Positions 1-6,620 of a stretch of 64,000 nucleotides of DNA are shown one piece after another. How positions within the stretch are numbered: the stretch's first letter is position 1; every line of letters starts with the position of its first letter. Below the pieces are notes generated by a model. That model was not told the DNA's origin. It ran no database searches and saw nothing but the letters and a program-made list of their open reading frames with translations. Location of the stretch: positions 1-64,000 of the forward strand of contig REDK01000158.1 in the NCBI GenBank assembly GCA_007693535.1. The letters are read 5' to 3'. The position numbers and the translations under genes are program-made. The stretch is from Chromatiaceae bacterium. GTDB taxonomy: Bacteria; Pseudomonadota; Gammaproteobacteria; Chromatiales; Chromatiaceae.

Positions 1-280
1 CGGTACCCCGGCGGACAGGGATGGGCATGGGATCGGTCTCCGGTCGAGGCGGACGTGCAGCCTGCCCCGGCGGCCATGCCGCGGGTCAGGTACGCACCCG
101 GATCAGCAGCGGCGCCAGCGGGCGCCGGCTCCGGTATGAAATGTTATTTCATAACGTTCAAATCGGCAAACCCGGCCCGGGCGGCCGACCCCGCGGGCGC
201 GTGCGGAGGCCGGACGCCGGCTCAGGCTTAGGGGCCGGATGGCTAGGCCGCATGGCCAGCCCGGCGGCGCAGGGGCGGGG
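1..280. other. Non-coding left edge with a Zur-like site
   Basis: No convincing gene is seen here. The stretch lies downstream of the minus-strand CDF transporter. A minus-strand ATG at 28-26 could open a gene running off the left edge, but only nine codons are visible, so none is called. The notable content is the AT-rich inverted repeat at 135-160, listed separately. Confidence 0.5.
138..160. promoter_or_regulatory. Putative Zur operator (zinc uptake regulator box)
   Basis: The site has left arm GAAATGTTAT (138-147), centre TTC (148-150) and right arm ATAACGTTCA (151-160). The 10-3-10 layout and the left arm match the gammaproteobacterial Zur box known from znu promoters, and the right arm keeps ATAAC and most of the rest. 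An overlapping 19-bp inverted repeat (TATGAAAT, GTT, ATTTCATA; 135-153) could instead be the site of another dimeric regulator. It lies in AT-rich DNA inside a very GC-rich region. A minus-strand gene beyond position 1 is the likely target; the nearby metal exporter fits a metal theme. Confidence 0.5.
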
Positions 281-1207
281 CTACAGTTGCGCTGGATCGG
301 CGGTGAAGCTGATGGTCAGCCAGCGTTCGGGACCGGCGCCTCCGATGGCGGCGCCGATCTCTGCGCGCATGGCATCGATCGCGGTCACCGGCAGCGACAG
401 ATCCGTCGGCACCAGTACCGTGATCTCGATGAAGCGGGCGCGCCCGGCACGGGAGACATAGCTGCGGAAATCAACACAGCCATGGCGGGCGATGAATGCC
501 TGCATCACCGCGCGCACGGTTTGGTCCAGCTCCGCCGGGCAGATCTGCAGGATCTCGGCAAAGGCCTGCCGTGCCTCGCGCAACGGCATCGGCAACAAGA
601 GTAGGCACAGCAACGCCAGCACCGCCGGATCGGCATAGGGGATCAACCAAGCCGCAGCGGTCCCGTCCAGGGCCAGGGCCGCCGCAAAGGCCAGCAGCAG
701 GGCGGTGGTCACCAGCGCAGCCATCAACCAGGCCTTCACATCCAGGCGCACCAGGCCGGAATCGATGCGCTCGGCCTGGCGCCGCAACCACCACCACAGC
801 CCGAAGGAGATCGCCGTCACCAGACCAGCATAGGCCAGGGCCAGGCCGAACGCCGGCGCATAGCCCCCCTTGAGGATGCCGTTGACGGCGCTGAGGAAGG
901 CATAGGCGACCAAAAAGATCAGCACCGTGGCGCGCAGCGCAATCACCAGCGGCTCCAGATGCCAATAGCCGTACTGAAACCGCGCGTCGCCCTCGTTTGC
1001 CACCAGGCGCGCCACCCGCAGGGTCAGCCAGGTCACCGCCGCATCCAGCAGCGAGAACAGGCCATCGAAGACGATGGCGGGCGAGCGCGCCAGTAGCCCG
1101 AACAGGATGCCCAGGGCGGCAATCAGCAGCGTCGCTCCCAGGGAGAACTGCAGCAGACGCGCCTCCAACTCGCCGCGCAGGCGCATCACGCGCTCTAGCC
1201 TGGCCAT
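281..1207 (-). CDS. Cation diffusion facilitator (CDF) family transporter
   Basis: This 308-residue inner-membrane protein has about five or six hydrophobic helices and a cytoplasmic C-terminal domain (from about residue 215) typical of CDF divalent-metal exporters. The family signature after the first helix is visible as FDGLFSLLDAAVT, keeping the two metal-site Asp residues of helix 2, followed by RFQYGYWHLEPL. In helix 5, where CDF proteins normally show HxxxD or a related D motif, the sequence reads LDVKAWLMAALV, so the second half of the canonical metal site is not evident. It may therefore have altered metal choice or belong to a divergent subgroup. The start is ATG 1207. A 12-bp duplication just upstream creates a second ATG that opens a three-codon frame ending in TAG directly before the true ATG. 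The substrate (Zn, Fe, Mn or Co) cannot be read from sequence. Confidence 0.8.
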   Translation of the reverse strand: MARLERVMRLRGELEARLLQFSLGATLLIAALGILFGLLARSPAIVFDGLFSLLDAAVTWLTLRVARLVANEGDARFQYGYWHLEPLVIALRATVLIFLVAYAFLSAVNGILKGGYAPAFGLALAYAGLVTAISFGLWWWLRRQAERIDSGLVRLDVKAWLMAALVTTALLLAFAAALALDGTAAAWLIPYADPAVLALLCLLLLPMPLREARQAFAEILQICPAELDQTVRAVMQAFIARHGCVDFRSYVSRAGRARFIEITVLVPTDLSLPVTAIDAMRAEIGAAIGGAGPERWLTISFTADPAQL

Positions 1208-1223
1208 CTAACTGGCCATCTAA
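1201..1223 (-). repeat. 12-bp tandem duplication over the CDF start codon
   Basis: TGGCCATCTAA occurs at 1201-1211 and again at 1213-1223 (plus strand). On the coding strand this gives ATG GCC AGT TAG followed at once by ATG GCC AGG, so a three-codon leader frame stops immediately before the CDF start. It may simply be a recent duplication, or it may affect initiation. Confidence 0.6.
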
Positions 1224-1692
1224 TCGGCCTTCGGGTGGACGCGCACCGGCACTGTCCCGGCCGCTCGCGGCCGGGACAGGCGCGGCCATCTGGTCGCGGG
1301 CAAGGACATGTGGCAGCCTCCAGGGATCGGCCCGGGATGGGGGCGCATTGTGCAGCGCCCGCGCCGGCCTGCCTAGCAGCGCCGGCGTTCCGCGCTGACG
1401 ACCCGACCGGCGCGGGTCATCGCCCTCCAACCAACGGCGCCGGATCGCGGCCCGCACGCCCGGGCAACCGCCCGGTGCCGTCCCGGTGCTACTCGGTGCT
1501 ACCCGGTGCTGCCGGGATTTGTGCAGTGCAGCATTTCGACGCGAACAGGGGTCTATAGCCCCTATTAGCGGGCTGCGCGGCGCTCTGCCCGGGCGGCGGC
1601 GTTCCCGATCCGATCGCGATCCGCTCGGCATCGGGTCGGCGCGGCCGGCCGCGCGCTGCCAGCACTGCTCCATTCTGCACGGGGACATCCAC
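1208..1692. other. Divergent intergenic region, CDF / GNAT 1
   Basis: This 485-bp spacer separates two divergent genes. Apart from the duplication at its left end and the promoter element at 1519-1559 nothing is recognised; frames through it are GC-driven and show no family likeness. Confidence 0.5.
1519..1559 (+). promoter_or_regulatory. Promoter with 18-bp shared element, GNAT 1
   Basis: TTGTGCAGTGCAGCATTT (1519-1536) is followed after 17 bases by a -10-like TATAGC (1554-1559). Exactly the same 18 bases stand before the second GNAT gene with a similar spacing. The element would overlap the -35 position, as expected for an operator or an activator site. The leader to ATG 1693 would be roughly 125 bases. 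The TGCA-rich core is reminiscent of sites described for PhaR-type regulators of polyhydroxyalkanoate genes, but that link is a guess. Confidence 0.55.
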
Positions 1693-2409
1693 ATGCCGAG
1701 TATCACCCACGCACGGTCGCCGACCGGCGTTCTCAAGACCCTGCCCGATGGCCGGCGCTACCGGCTACGACCACCGCGGGCCGGGGATCAGGCCCGCGTC
1801 GCCGACTGCTTCGAGCGGCTGTCGGAGCGGTCCCGACGGCTGCGCTTCTTCGTCGCCAAGCAGGCCCTGACCGGCCAGGAGCTGGACTTCTTCACCCTCA
1901 CCGACGGCCAGGATCATATCGCGGTCGCCGCGCTGGCCCTGGATCAGGCCGGTCGCGAGGACCGCCTGCTGGGGATGGCCCGATGTCTGCGCCTGCCGCA
2001 CACCCCCCAGACGGCGGAGCTGGCCCTGGCGGTGGCCGACGAGGCCCAGGGCAGCGGGCTCGGCCAGGCCCTGATCGCACAGGTCATGGCGGCTGCGGCC
2101 GACCAGGGCATCCGTCGGCTAGTGCTGGAAACGGCGCTGGAGAACCGGGCGATGCAGACCCTGGCGCAGCGCTGCGGCGGTGTGGGCCGCCACCTGGGCG
2201 ACGGCCTATTGCAGTACGAGATCCCGGTCGCCGCGCCGGCTACCGCACCAATTGCCTCCACGGACCGAACTGAATTCTGGCCCTGGCTCGGCAGCAGTCG
2301 CCTGCTGGAGGCCTGGTATCGGGACTGGATCGCGGTCGCCGACAGCGCCTTCCTGCTCGGCCGCGACCTCAACGATGGACTGTGGGCGGCACTGCGTGAG
2401 GCGCTCTAA
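1693..2409 (+). CDS. GNAT-family N-acetyltransferase, paralogue 1
   Basis: This 238-residue protein has a GNAT fold in residues about 15-180. Visible signs are the opening RYRLRPPRAGDQARVADCFERL (GNAT strand 1 and helix 1), the central AELALAVADEAQGSGLGQAL (acetyl-CoA pyrophosphate loop, here Q-GSGLG-A), and the following helix with LVLETALENRAMQTLA. This version resembles the stand-alone GNAT domains related to the Pat protein acetyltransferases, so protein lysine acetylation is possible, but the substrate is unknown. The last 45 residues form a tail shared with the downstream paralogue (WPW...DW...LL.RDLND.LW.AL). The start at ATG 1693 is chosen because the predicted promoter lies downstream of the longer-frame ATG at 1486. 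Confidence 0.75.
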   Translation: MPSITHARSPTGVLKTLPDGRRYRLRPPRAGDQARVADCFERLSERSRRLRFFVAKQALTGQELDFFTLTDGQDHIAVAALALDQAGREDRLLGMARCLRLPHTPQTAELALAVADEAQGSGLGQALIAQVMAAAADQGIRRLVLETALENRAMQTLAQRCGGVGRHLGDGLLQYEIPVAAPATAPIASTDRTEFWPWLGSSRLLEAWYRDWIAVADSAFLLGRDLNDGLWAALREAL

Positions 2410-2838
2410 ACGCGCTGGCAACCGTTGGCACGGACCCCGGCCAGCGCGCCGGGCCCTGACCCGGACCTGCAGTTGACCGGATGCTGATTCGATCCCGACC
2501 CCACTGGTGTCGCTTGACAACTGGCCACATCCGGCCCCTGCCGACGCCGGACCGGCGGGGACACGCGGCGCCGCAGACCCGCCTTGCGTCCCTGAAAGGC
2601 GTACATCGAGACCGTAAAAGCCATCATTCTGGCTGGATCGATCGCCTGCATTGCAAAACGTTGTGCAGTGCAGCATTTTTTTCGGCACGCTGGATTATAA
2701 GGCCCAACTGCGGGGTCAAGCGGGACCACCGACGCAACCAGCGCCTCCCGCGGACCCTGACCGTAGCCCGCCGATCGGCGCTACCCGCCATCCAAGCAAC
2801 CGAACAACTGACGAGCCCATCCGCATCCGGGAAACGCT
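2410..2838. other. Intergenic region between the two GNAT genes
   Basis: This 429-bp spacer holds the second copy of the shared promoter element (2661-2700). No gene or RNA is recognised in the rest. Confidence 0.5.
2661..2700 (+). promoter_or_regulatory. Promoter with 18-bp shared element, GNAT 2
   Basis: TTGTGCAGTGCAGCATTT (2661-2678) is identical to the copy at 1519-1536. It is followed after 16 bases by TTATAA (2695-2700) as a good -10. The identity is confined to the element while the surrounding spacer differs, which argues for functional conservation. Confidence 0.55.
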
Positions 2839-3627
2839 ATGCGCGACGCCACCCACCGAACGCCCGCGGGCGTCATCAAGACCCTGGCCAATGGCCAACG
2901 CTACCTGCTGCGCCCACCGCGGCCCGAGGACAAGGCCCGGGTCGCCGACTGCTTCGCGCGGCTGTCTGAGGAGTCGCGGCGGCGCCGCTTCTTCGCCGCC
3001 AAGAAGACCATCACCGAGCGGGAGCTGGACTTCTTCACTCTCGCCGATGGCGATGATCACATCGCGGTGGCCGCGCTGGCCCTGGACCCTGCCGGGCAGG
3101 AGGTCGGCATCCTCGGCATGGCCCGCTGTCTGCGTCATCGCACCGACCGCGAAGCGGCGGAACTCGCCCTGGCCGTGGCCGACGAGGCCCAGCACAACGG
3201 CCTCGGCCGGGCCATGGTCGAGCAACTGCTCGGCCCGGCCCGGGGGCGGGGTATCCGCCGGCTGGAGCTGGAGACCCTAATGGAGAACCGACCGATGCAG
3301 GCCCTAGCGCAGCGCTATGGCGGCGTTGGCCACCGCACCGAGGATGGACTGCTGCACTATGTGATCCAGTTGCCGCCCGCCCCCGCTGCCGAAGTCGTCT
3401 CCGCATTGATCCCCGAACTGGTCCCCGCATGGGCCCCGACGGCCAGCGGGGTGGCGATTTGGCCCTGGTCCAACGCCGGCTGGCTGCTGGACGCCATGCA
3501 CCAGGACTGGATCGATGTCGCCGAGACCGCCCTGCTGCTTAGCCGCGACCTCAACGACCGCCTCTGGGAGGCGCTCTGGGAGTCCTGGTTGCCTGGTCCG
3601 CGTGCCTTCGACCGCACTCCGGCCTGA
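2839..3627 (+). CDS. GNAT-family N-acetyltransferase, paralogue 2
   Basis: This 262-residue protein is a tandem paralogue of the preceding gene. The two align from the N-terminus (GVIKTLANGQRYLLRPPRPED against GVLKTLPDGRRYRLRPPRAGD) through the acetyl-CoA loop (AVADEAQHNGLGRAMVEQLL) to the common C-terminal tail DWIDVAETALLLSRDLNDRLWEAL. The linker before the tail is about 20 residues longer here. It has its own promoter, so the pair are probably two independently transcribed genes under one regulator rather than an operon. The substrate is unknown. The conserved helical tail is not a known GNAT part and may be a docking or oligomerisation segment. Confidence 0.75.
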   Translation: MRDATHRTPAGVIKTLANGQRYLLRPPRPEDKARVADCFARLSEESRRRRFFAAKKTITERELDFFTLADGDDHIAVAALALDPAGQEVGILGMARCLRHRTDREAAELALAVADEAQHNGLGRAMVEQLLGPARGRGIRRLELETLMENRPMQALAQRYGGVGHRTEDGLLHYVIQLPPAPAAEVVSALIPELVPAWAPTASGVAIWPWSNAGWLLDAMHQDWIDVAETALLLSRDLNDRLWEALWESWLPGPRAFDRTPA

Positions 3628-3715
3628 CCGCCCCACAGGCAAGAGGTAGCCCGGGTGTCGGGGTGTAGGGAGACGCTCAGGCAGTTAGCGTTGCCCGGGG
3701 GGCCGCAGCCCCACT

Positions 3716-3745
3716 ATCTCCCATTGCTGATCAGCAATGGGAGAT
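3716..3745. repeat. Perfect 30-bp palindrome
   Basis: The arm ATCTCCCATTGCTGA (3716-3730) is followed without any loop by its exact reverse complement (3731-3745). It stands between the convergent GNAT 2 and uracil-DNA glycosylase genes. No T-run follows, so it is not a standard terminator; a bidirectional RNA stem-loop, a protein site or a mobile-element trace are alternatives. Confidence 0.7.
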
Positions 3746-3846
3746 GAAGAGACCCGGCGACCACGGCGGCGGGTGCGGTGCCGGTTATCCGGCAGGAGGC
3801 GCGATCGATCAGCGTCTCCTCGGGCCGCAGGCCAGGCTCAGCCAGG

Positions 3847-4614
3847 TCAGCTCGCTGGCAGATCTGCTGCCGATGTGGCCGGCCAGACACCGAGCGCAAC
3901 CAGTTGCGCGGTCGCCGCGGCAGCCCAGCCGCGGTTGGCGGCCGGGCTCGCCGGGCTCGGATGTAGCACGCTGCTGATCCGTACCGATCGTTCGGCCAGT
4001 GCCGCCAGCGCCCGCTGCTCTGCCCAACGGCCGATCCCGATGACCCAGTCTGGAGCGAGCGCCGTGCACAGCGCCTGCAGGTGCCGATCGCAGGCCGCCA
4101 GCAGCGGCTGGCGTGCAGCCACCGGCAGCTTATCGGGGGTCAGATTGCGGGTCTCGGCCAGAAACAGCAACGGGCAGTAGTTGGCCACGTAATGCTGGGC
4201 GAAGAAGGCCTCCGGGGTCCGGAAACGGGCGCGAAAGAGGCCCCACAGACGCTGCCCGGAGACCTCCTGGCGTGGACACGCGAAACCTTGGACCGGGCGC
4301 TGTGGATGCATCTGCGGCGGTTGACCGACCGCGCCGCTCAGACCCAGCCAATCGCGCACCGCTGCGATCTCGCCGAACGGCACGCCAGTCTGCGCCATGC
4401 CGAACGGGCCAGGATTCATCCCAACAAACAAGACCCGGCGTGGCCCGGTCGCATAGCGGGCAATATAGGCAGCATGGACTGCCCAGGCATAGTCGAGCGG
4501 GAGATAGACGTGGGTGACCGGCGCGCCAAAGGACAAGGCACCGGTCTGCGCGGCCAGTGTCCGCGCAGCCGCGAGGACCGCGGCAGTGGTCTGGGTATGC
4601 TCGGGGTTGGTCAT
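3847..4614 (-). CDS. SMUG-type single-strand-selective uracil-DNA glycosylase
   Basis: This 255-residue protein would remove uracil or oxidised pyrimidines such as 5-hydroxymethyluracil from DNA in base excision repair. The first SMUG motif, GMNPGPFGMAQTGVPFGE, is complete around residues 65-82 (the water-activating Asn is in GMNPG). The second, HPSPASPAANRGW, lies near residues 217-229 and carries the His that contacts the uracil. The length equals that of the family. Bacterial SMUG1 genes are scattered and are often thought to be transferred. It starts at ATG 4614. It lies alone on the minus strand and converges with the GNAT pair. Confidence 0.85.
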   Translation of the reverse strand: MTNPEHTQTTAAVLAAARTLAAQTGALSFGAPVTHVYLPLDYAWAVHAAYIARYATGPRRVLFVGMNPGPFGMAQTGVPFGEIAAVRDWLGLSGAVGQPPQMHPQRPVQGFACPRQEVSGQRLWGLFRARFRTPEAFFAQHYVANYCPLLFLAETRNLTPDKLPVAARQPLLAACDRHLQALCTALAPDWVIGIGRWAEQRALAALAERSVRISSVLHPSPASPAANRGWAAAATAQLVALGVWPATSAADLPAS

Positions 4615-4688
4615 ACGCGCTCGGTGGGCATTGCGTTAGGGAAACGCCGAAGCATGCAGCAGTTCCGGCCGGGCCGACTGACCGACCA

Positions 4689-4874
4689 TTAACAAACGCT
4701 GATCAACCTTTGGGAAGATGAGGAACCCGGCGATTTCTTGGCGCTGAACAGCCGGCGAACCTGGCCCTTAAACTGGTCTTCCTTCGGCAGCCGGCCATCG
4801 TTGGGGTCGGCACCAGCCGCGAGGTCCGTCGGCCTCGTTGCGGGGTCTTGCCGCATGCATCCACCCCGGCTCAT
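4689..4874 (-). CDS. Small uncertain ORF, 61 residues
   Basis: The frame opens at ATG 4874, overlapping the stop of the PTPS-fusion gene (4873-4871) by the common ATGA-type junction, and ends at 4689. The product is polar, with a charged middle (PKEDQFKGQVRRLF) and a Ser-rich end, and matches no family I know. The overlap suggests translational coupling; otherwise this is ordinary 256-bp spacer before the uracil-DNA glycosylase gene. Confidence 0.25.
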   Translation of the reverse strand: MSRGGCMRQDPATRPTDLAAGADPNDGRLPKEDQFKGQVRRLFSAKKSPGSSSSQRLISVC

Positions 4875-5977
4875 CCCGGCAGTGCCGGGCCGAGATCACC
4901 CCAGCACAAGGAGGCGCCGCAGCCGGGGGTCTCATAGAGATCGATGCGATCGAGTTGCGGTAGGACGCCGCCAATCTGGTCGCGGATCCACTGCGCGAGC
5001 TGGCCCGGATCGGGATCGCGCAGACCGGGCAACTCATTGAGCAGATGATGGTCCAGACGGGCATAGACCGGCCGGAAGCGCTCTTTGACATCGCCGTAGT
5101 CGATGGTCCAGCCAAGCACGCGGTCGAGCGGCGCGCTCAGATGCAGGCGCAGCAGGTAGCTGTGGCCGTGCAGGCGCCGCCGGGGATCGCCCGCAGGGGC
5201 CTGCAGCAGGCGCAATGCGGCTTCGAAGCGCTGCTCCTTCCAGATGCGGTAATGCCGGCCGTCGAAGTGACAGCCGGCGCTGGCGGTCTCGTAGACGCTG
5301 ATCCACGACAGGCTGGGCAGGCGCGGCTGCACCTGCTGCCAGAGCCAGTGCGCCAGCAATTCGCTGGTCGGGTTCGTCAGGCCCGGCAGGTCGTTCAGGC
5401 ACACCAGGTGCAGTTGCGCATGCAGCGGCGCCCACAGAGCATCCAGGTGATCGTAGTCCACACCGAGGTCGCGGCCGGCCAGGTCCTGGCTGGCGTGCAG
5501 GATGACCTCGAAGCCATGGCCGTGCATGCGCCCGCAGGGATGCCCGGGCGGTACCGCGGGCAGGCGGTGGGCGGCCTCGAACCGGAACCGCCGCCAGACA
5601 TGGGCACGCTCGGCTGCATCCAGGTCGGCACCCTGGTCGGCGGTGCTCTGCACACCGACCTGCTCCAGACCCGGCACGCCGCCCGCCACCGCCAGGCGGG
5701 CGCGCACCCAACGCGCCAGATTTTCATCGGTAGGGACCGGCAGCTCGGCATTGAGGTCCTGATAATCGAGCGCGGCGACGCACGCACGCAGGGCCGCTGC
5801 CAGGGCATCGCTCGCGCCCCCCGGGCATGCGGCCCAGGCGTCCGGCAGGTGCGCCCGCACCCGGGCGATGAAGCCATGCCCGTGCAACCGCCGGGCGCGA
5901 TGACCGGCCGGGAGGATGGACACCCGCCGCGCCGCCGCAAAGGGAGCGCTGGCTTGATAGAGCAGACGTTCGGACAT
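4871..5977 (-). CDS. Triple-domain 6-pyruvoyl/6-carboxy-tetrahydropterin synthase (QueD/PTPS) fusion
   Basis: This 368-residue protein is built of three tandem PTPS-like domains (about 5-115, 128-245 and 248-365); the normal enzyme is a single 120-140-residue domain acting in queuosine or pterin synthesis. Domain 2 has the zinc ligands (AAH137, H152 and H154 in MHGHG) and the nucleophile C148, but where the catalytic Asp-His dyad should be it reads LHLVCLND. Domain 3 lacks the first zinc His and the Cys (EAAL; RRRLHGH) but keeps the dyad LD309H310. Domain 1 lacks Cys, first His and the dyad His (LDYQDLN). Since PTPS active sites form between subunits, domains 2 and 3 could together make one complete site. 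Both carry the substrate-binding Glu (VYET230, LYET349). ATG 5977 is chosen over the longer frame to 6124 because the domain starts right after it. Confidence 0.8.
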   Translation of the reverse strand: MSERLLYQASAPFAAARRVSILPAGHRARRLHGHGFIARVRAHLPDAWAACPGGASDALAAALRACVAALDYQDLNAELPVPTDENLARWVRARLAVAGGVPGLEQVGVQSTADQGADLDAAERAHVWRRFRFEAAHRLPAVPPGHPCGRMHGHGFEVILHASQDLAGRDLGVDYDHLDALWAPLHAQLHLVCLNDLPGLTNPTSELLAHWLWQQVQPRLPSLSWISVYETASAGCHFDGRHYRIWKEQRFEAALRLLQAPAGDPRRRLHGHSYLLRLHLSAPLDRVLGWTIDYGDVKERFRPVYARLDHHLLNELPGLRDPDPGQLAQWIRDQIGGVLPQLDRIDLYETPGCGASLCWGDLGPALPG

Positions 5978-6620
5978 TACAAGAGATGGTCTCGAGGGTG
6001 AATAAGGCGCTTGCCGGAAACTTTGATGCCAGATGACGCAGGATTGCCATTCGCCTTCAAGGACGGCTGGCGGGCGCACCGCAAGCGCTGGGACCGCCAG
6101 GGCGACGCCGAGGGCGCGCGTCAAGACCAGTCAGATGGTATGAAAGTTGACAGCGATTGCCCAAAGGGTCGGGTGGGTGGTCGGGCCGTGCTCGGCCGTT
6201 GCCCCGGCAGCCGGCCGCGCCTCTCGTGGCCGACGATCTTACTGTGCATCCGCTTAGGCCCGCAGGTCTTCGGCGAGGCAGCCGCCGGCCGACCCGCCCC
6301 GCGACCGCATCGGCAGATCGTCGGCAGATCGGCCGATTGGTCGCGGTCGCGCCCGCGGGCGGTGACCGGGCGGCGCGGCCCGCCAGACTGCGGGATCTAT
6401 TGGCCCCATCAATGTTTTCGATCGGTCGGGATCCCGATCACGGGTATATTTCCGGCCTTTGCGCATGGCCGCAGGAGGGGGCCGCGCCGGCCACTGTCTG
6501 CAAGACGTTGCCACTGACCGACCCCGGCGATCGCATCGCCGGCGACCCGCCGCCCCCGACCCGGACCGGCCGGGGCACGGCCTCTTTCATCATGATGTTG
6601 TGATCGCAGGAGCGCTGGCC
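5978..6620. other. Intergenic region, PTPS fusion / SulP
   Basis: This 643-bp divergent spacer contains dispersed repeat copy A (6003-6171), a 12-bp palindrome TCGGGATCCCGA (6426-6437) and an AT-rich TATATT (6445-6450) that may belong to the SulP promoter. No gene is recognised in the rest. Confidence 0.5.
6003..6171 (+). repeat. MITE-like dispersed repeat, copy A
   Basis: This 169-bp element is matched along its whole length by 44471-44648. Imperfect terminal inverted repeats are present: AACTTTGATGCCAGATGAC (from 6019) against the reverse complement of 6130-6148, 15 of 19 bases matching. Long identical blocks include the 28 bases starting at CCGGAAACTTTGATGCC and the segment around GTCAAGACCAGTCAGATGGTA. 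Both copies begin with TAAGGCG and end with GGTCG. No open reading frame of note lies inside, as expected for a non-autonomous element or a structured RNA. Confidence 0.75.

Noticed and set aside
471-1736. 421-residue minus-strand frame overlapping the CDF gene
   Set aside because: It is out of frame with the clear CDF protein and runs through the promoter of the GNAT gene; composition is artefactual.
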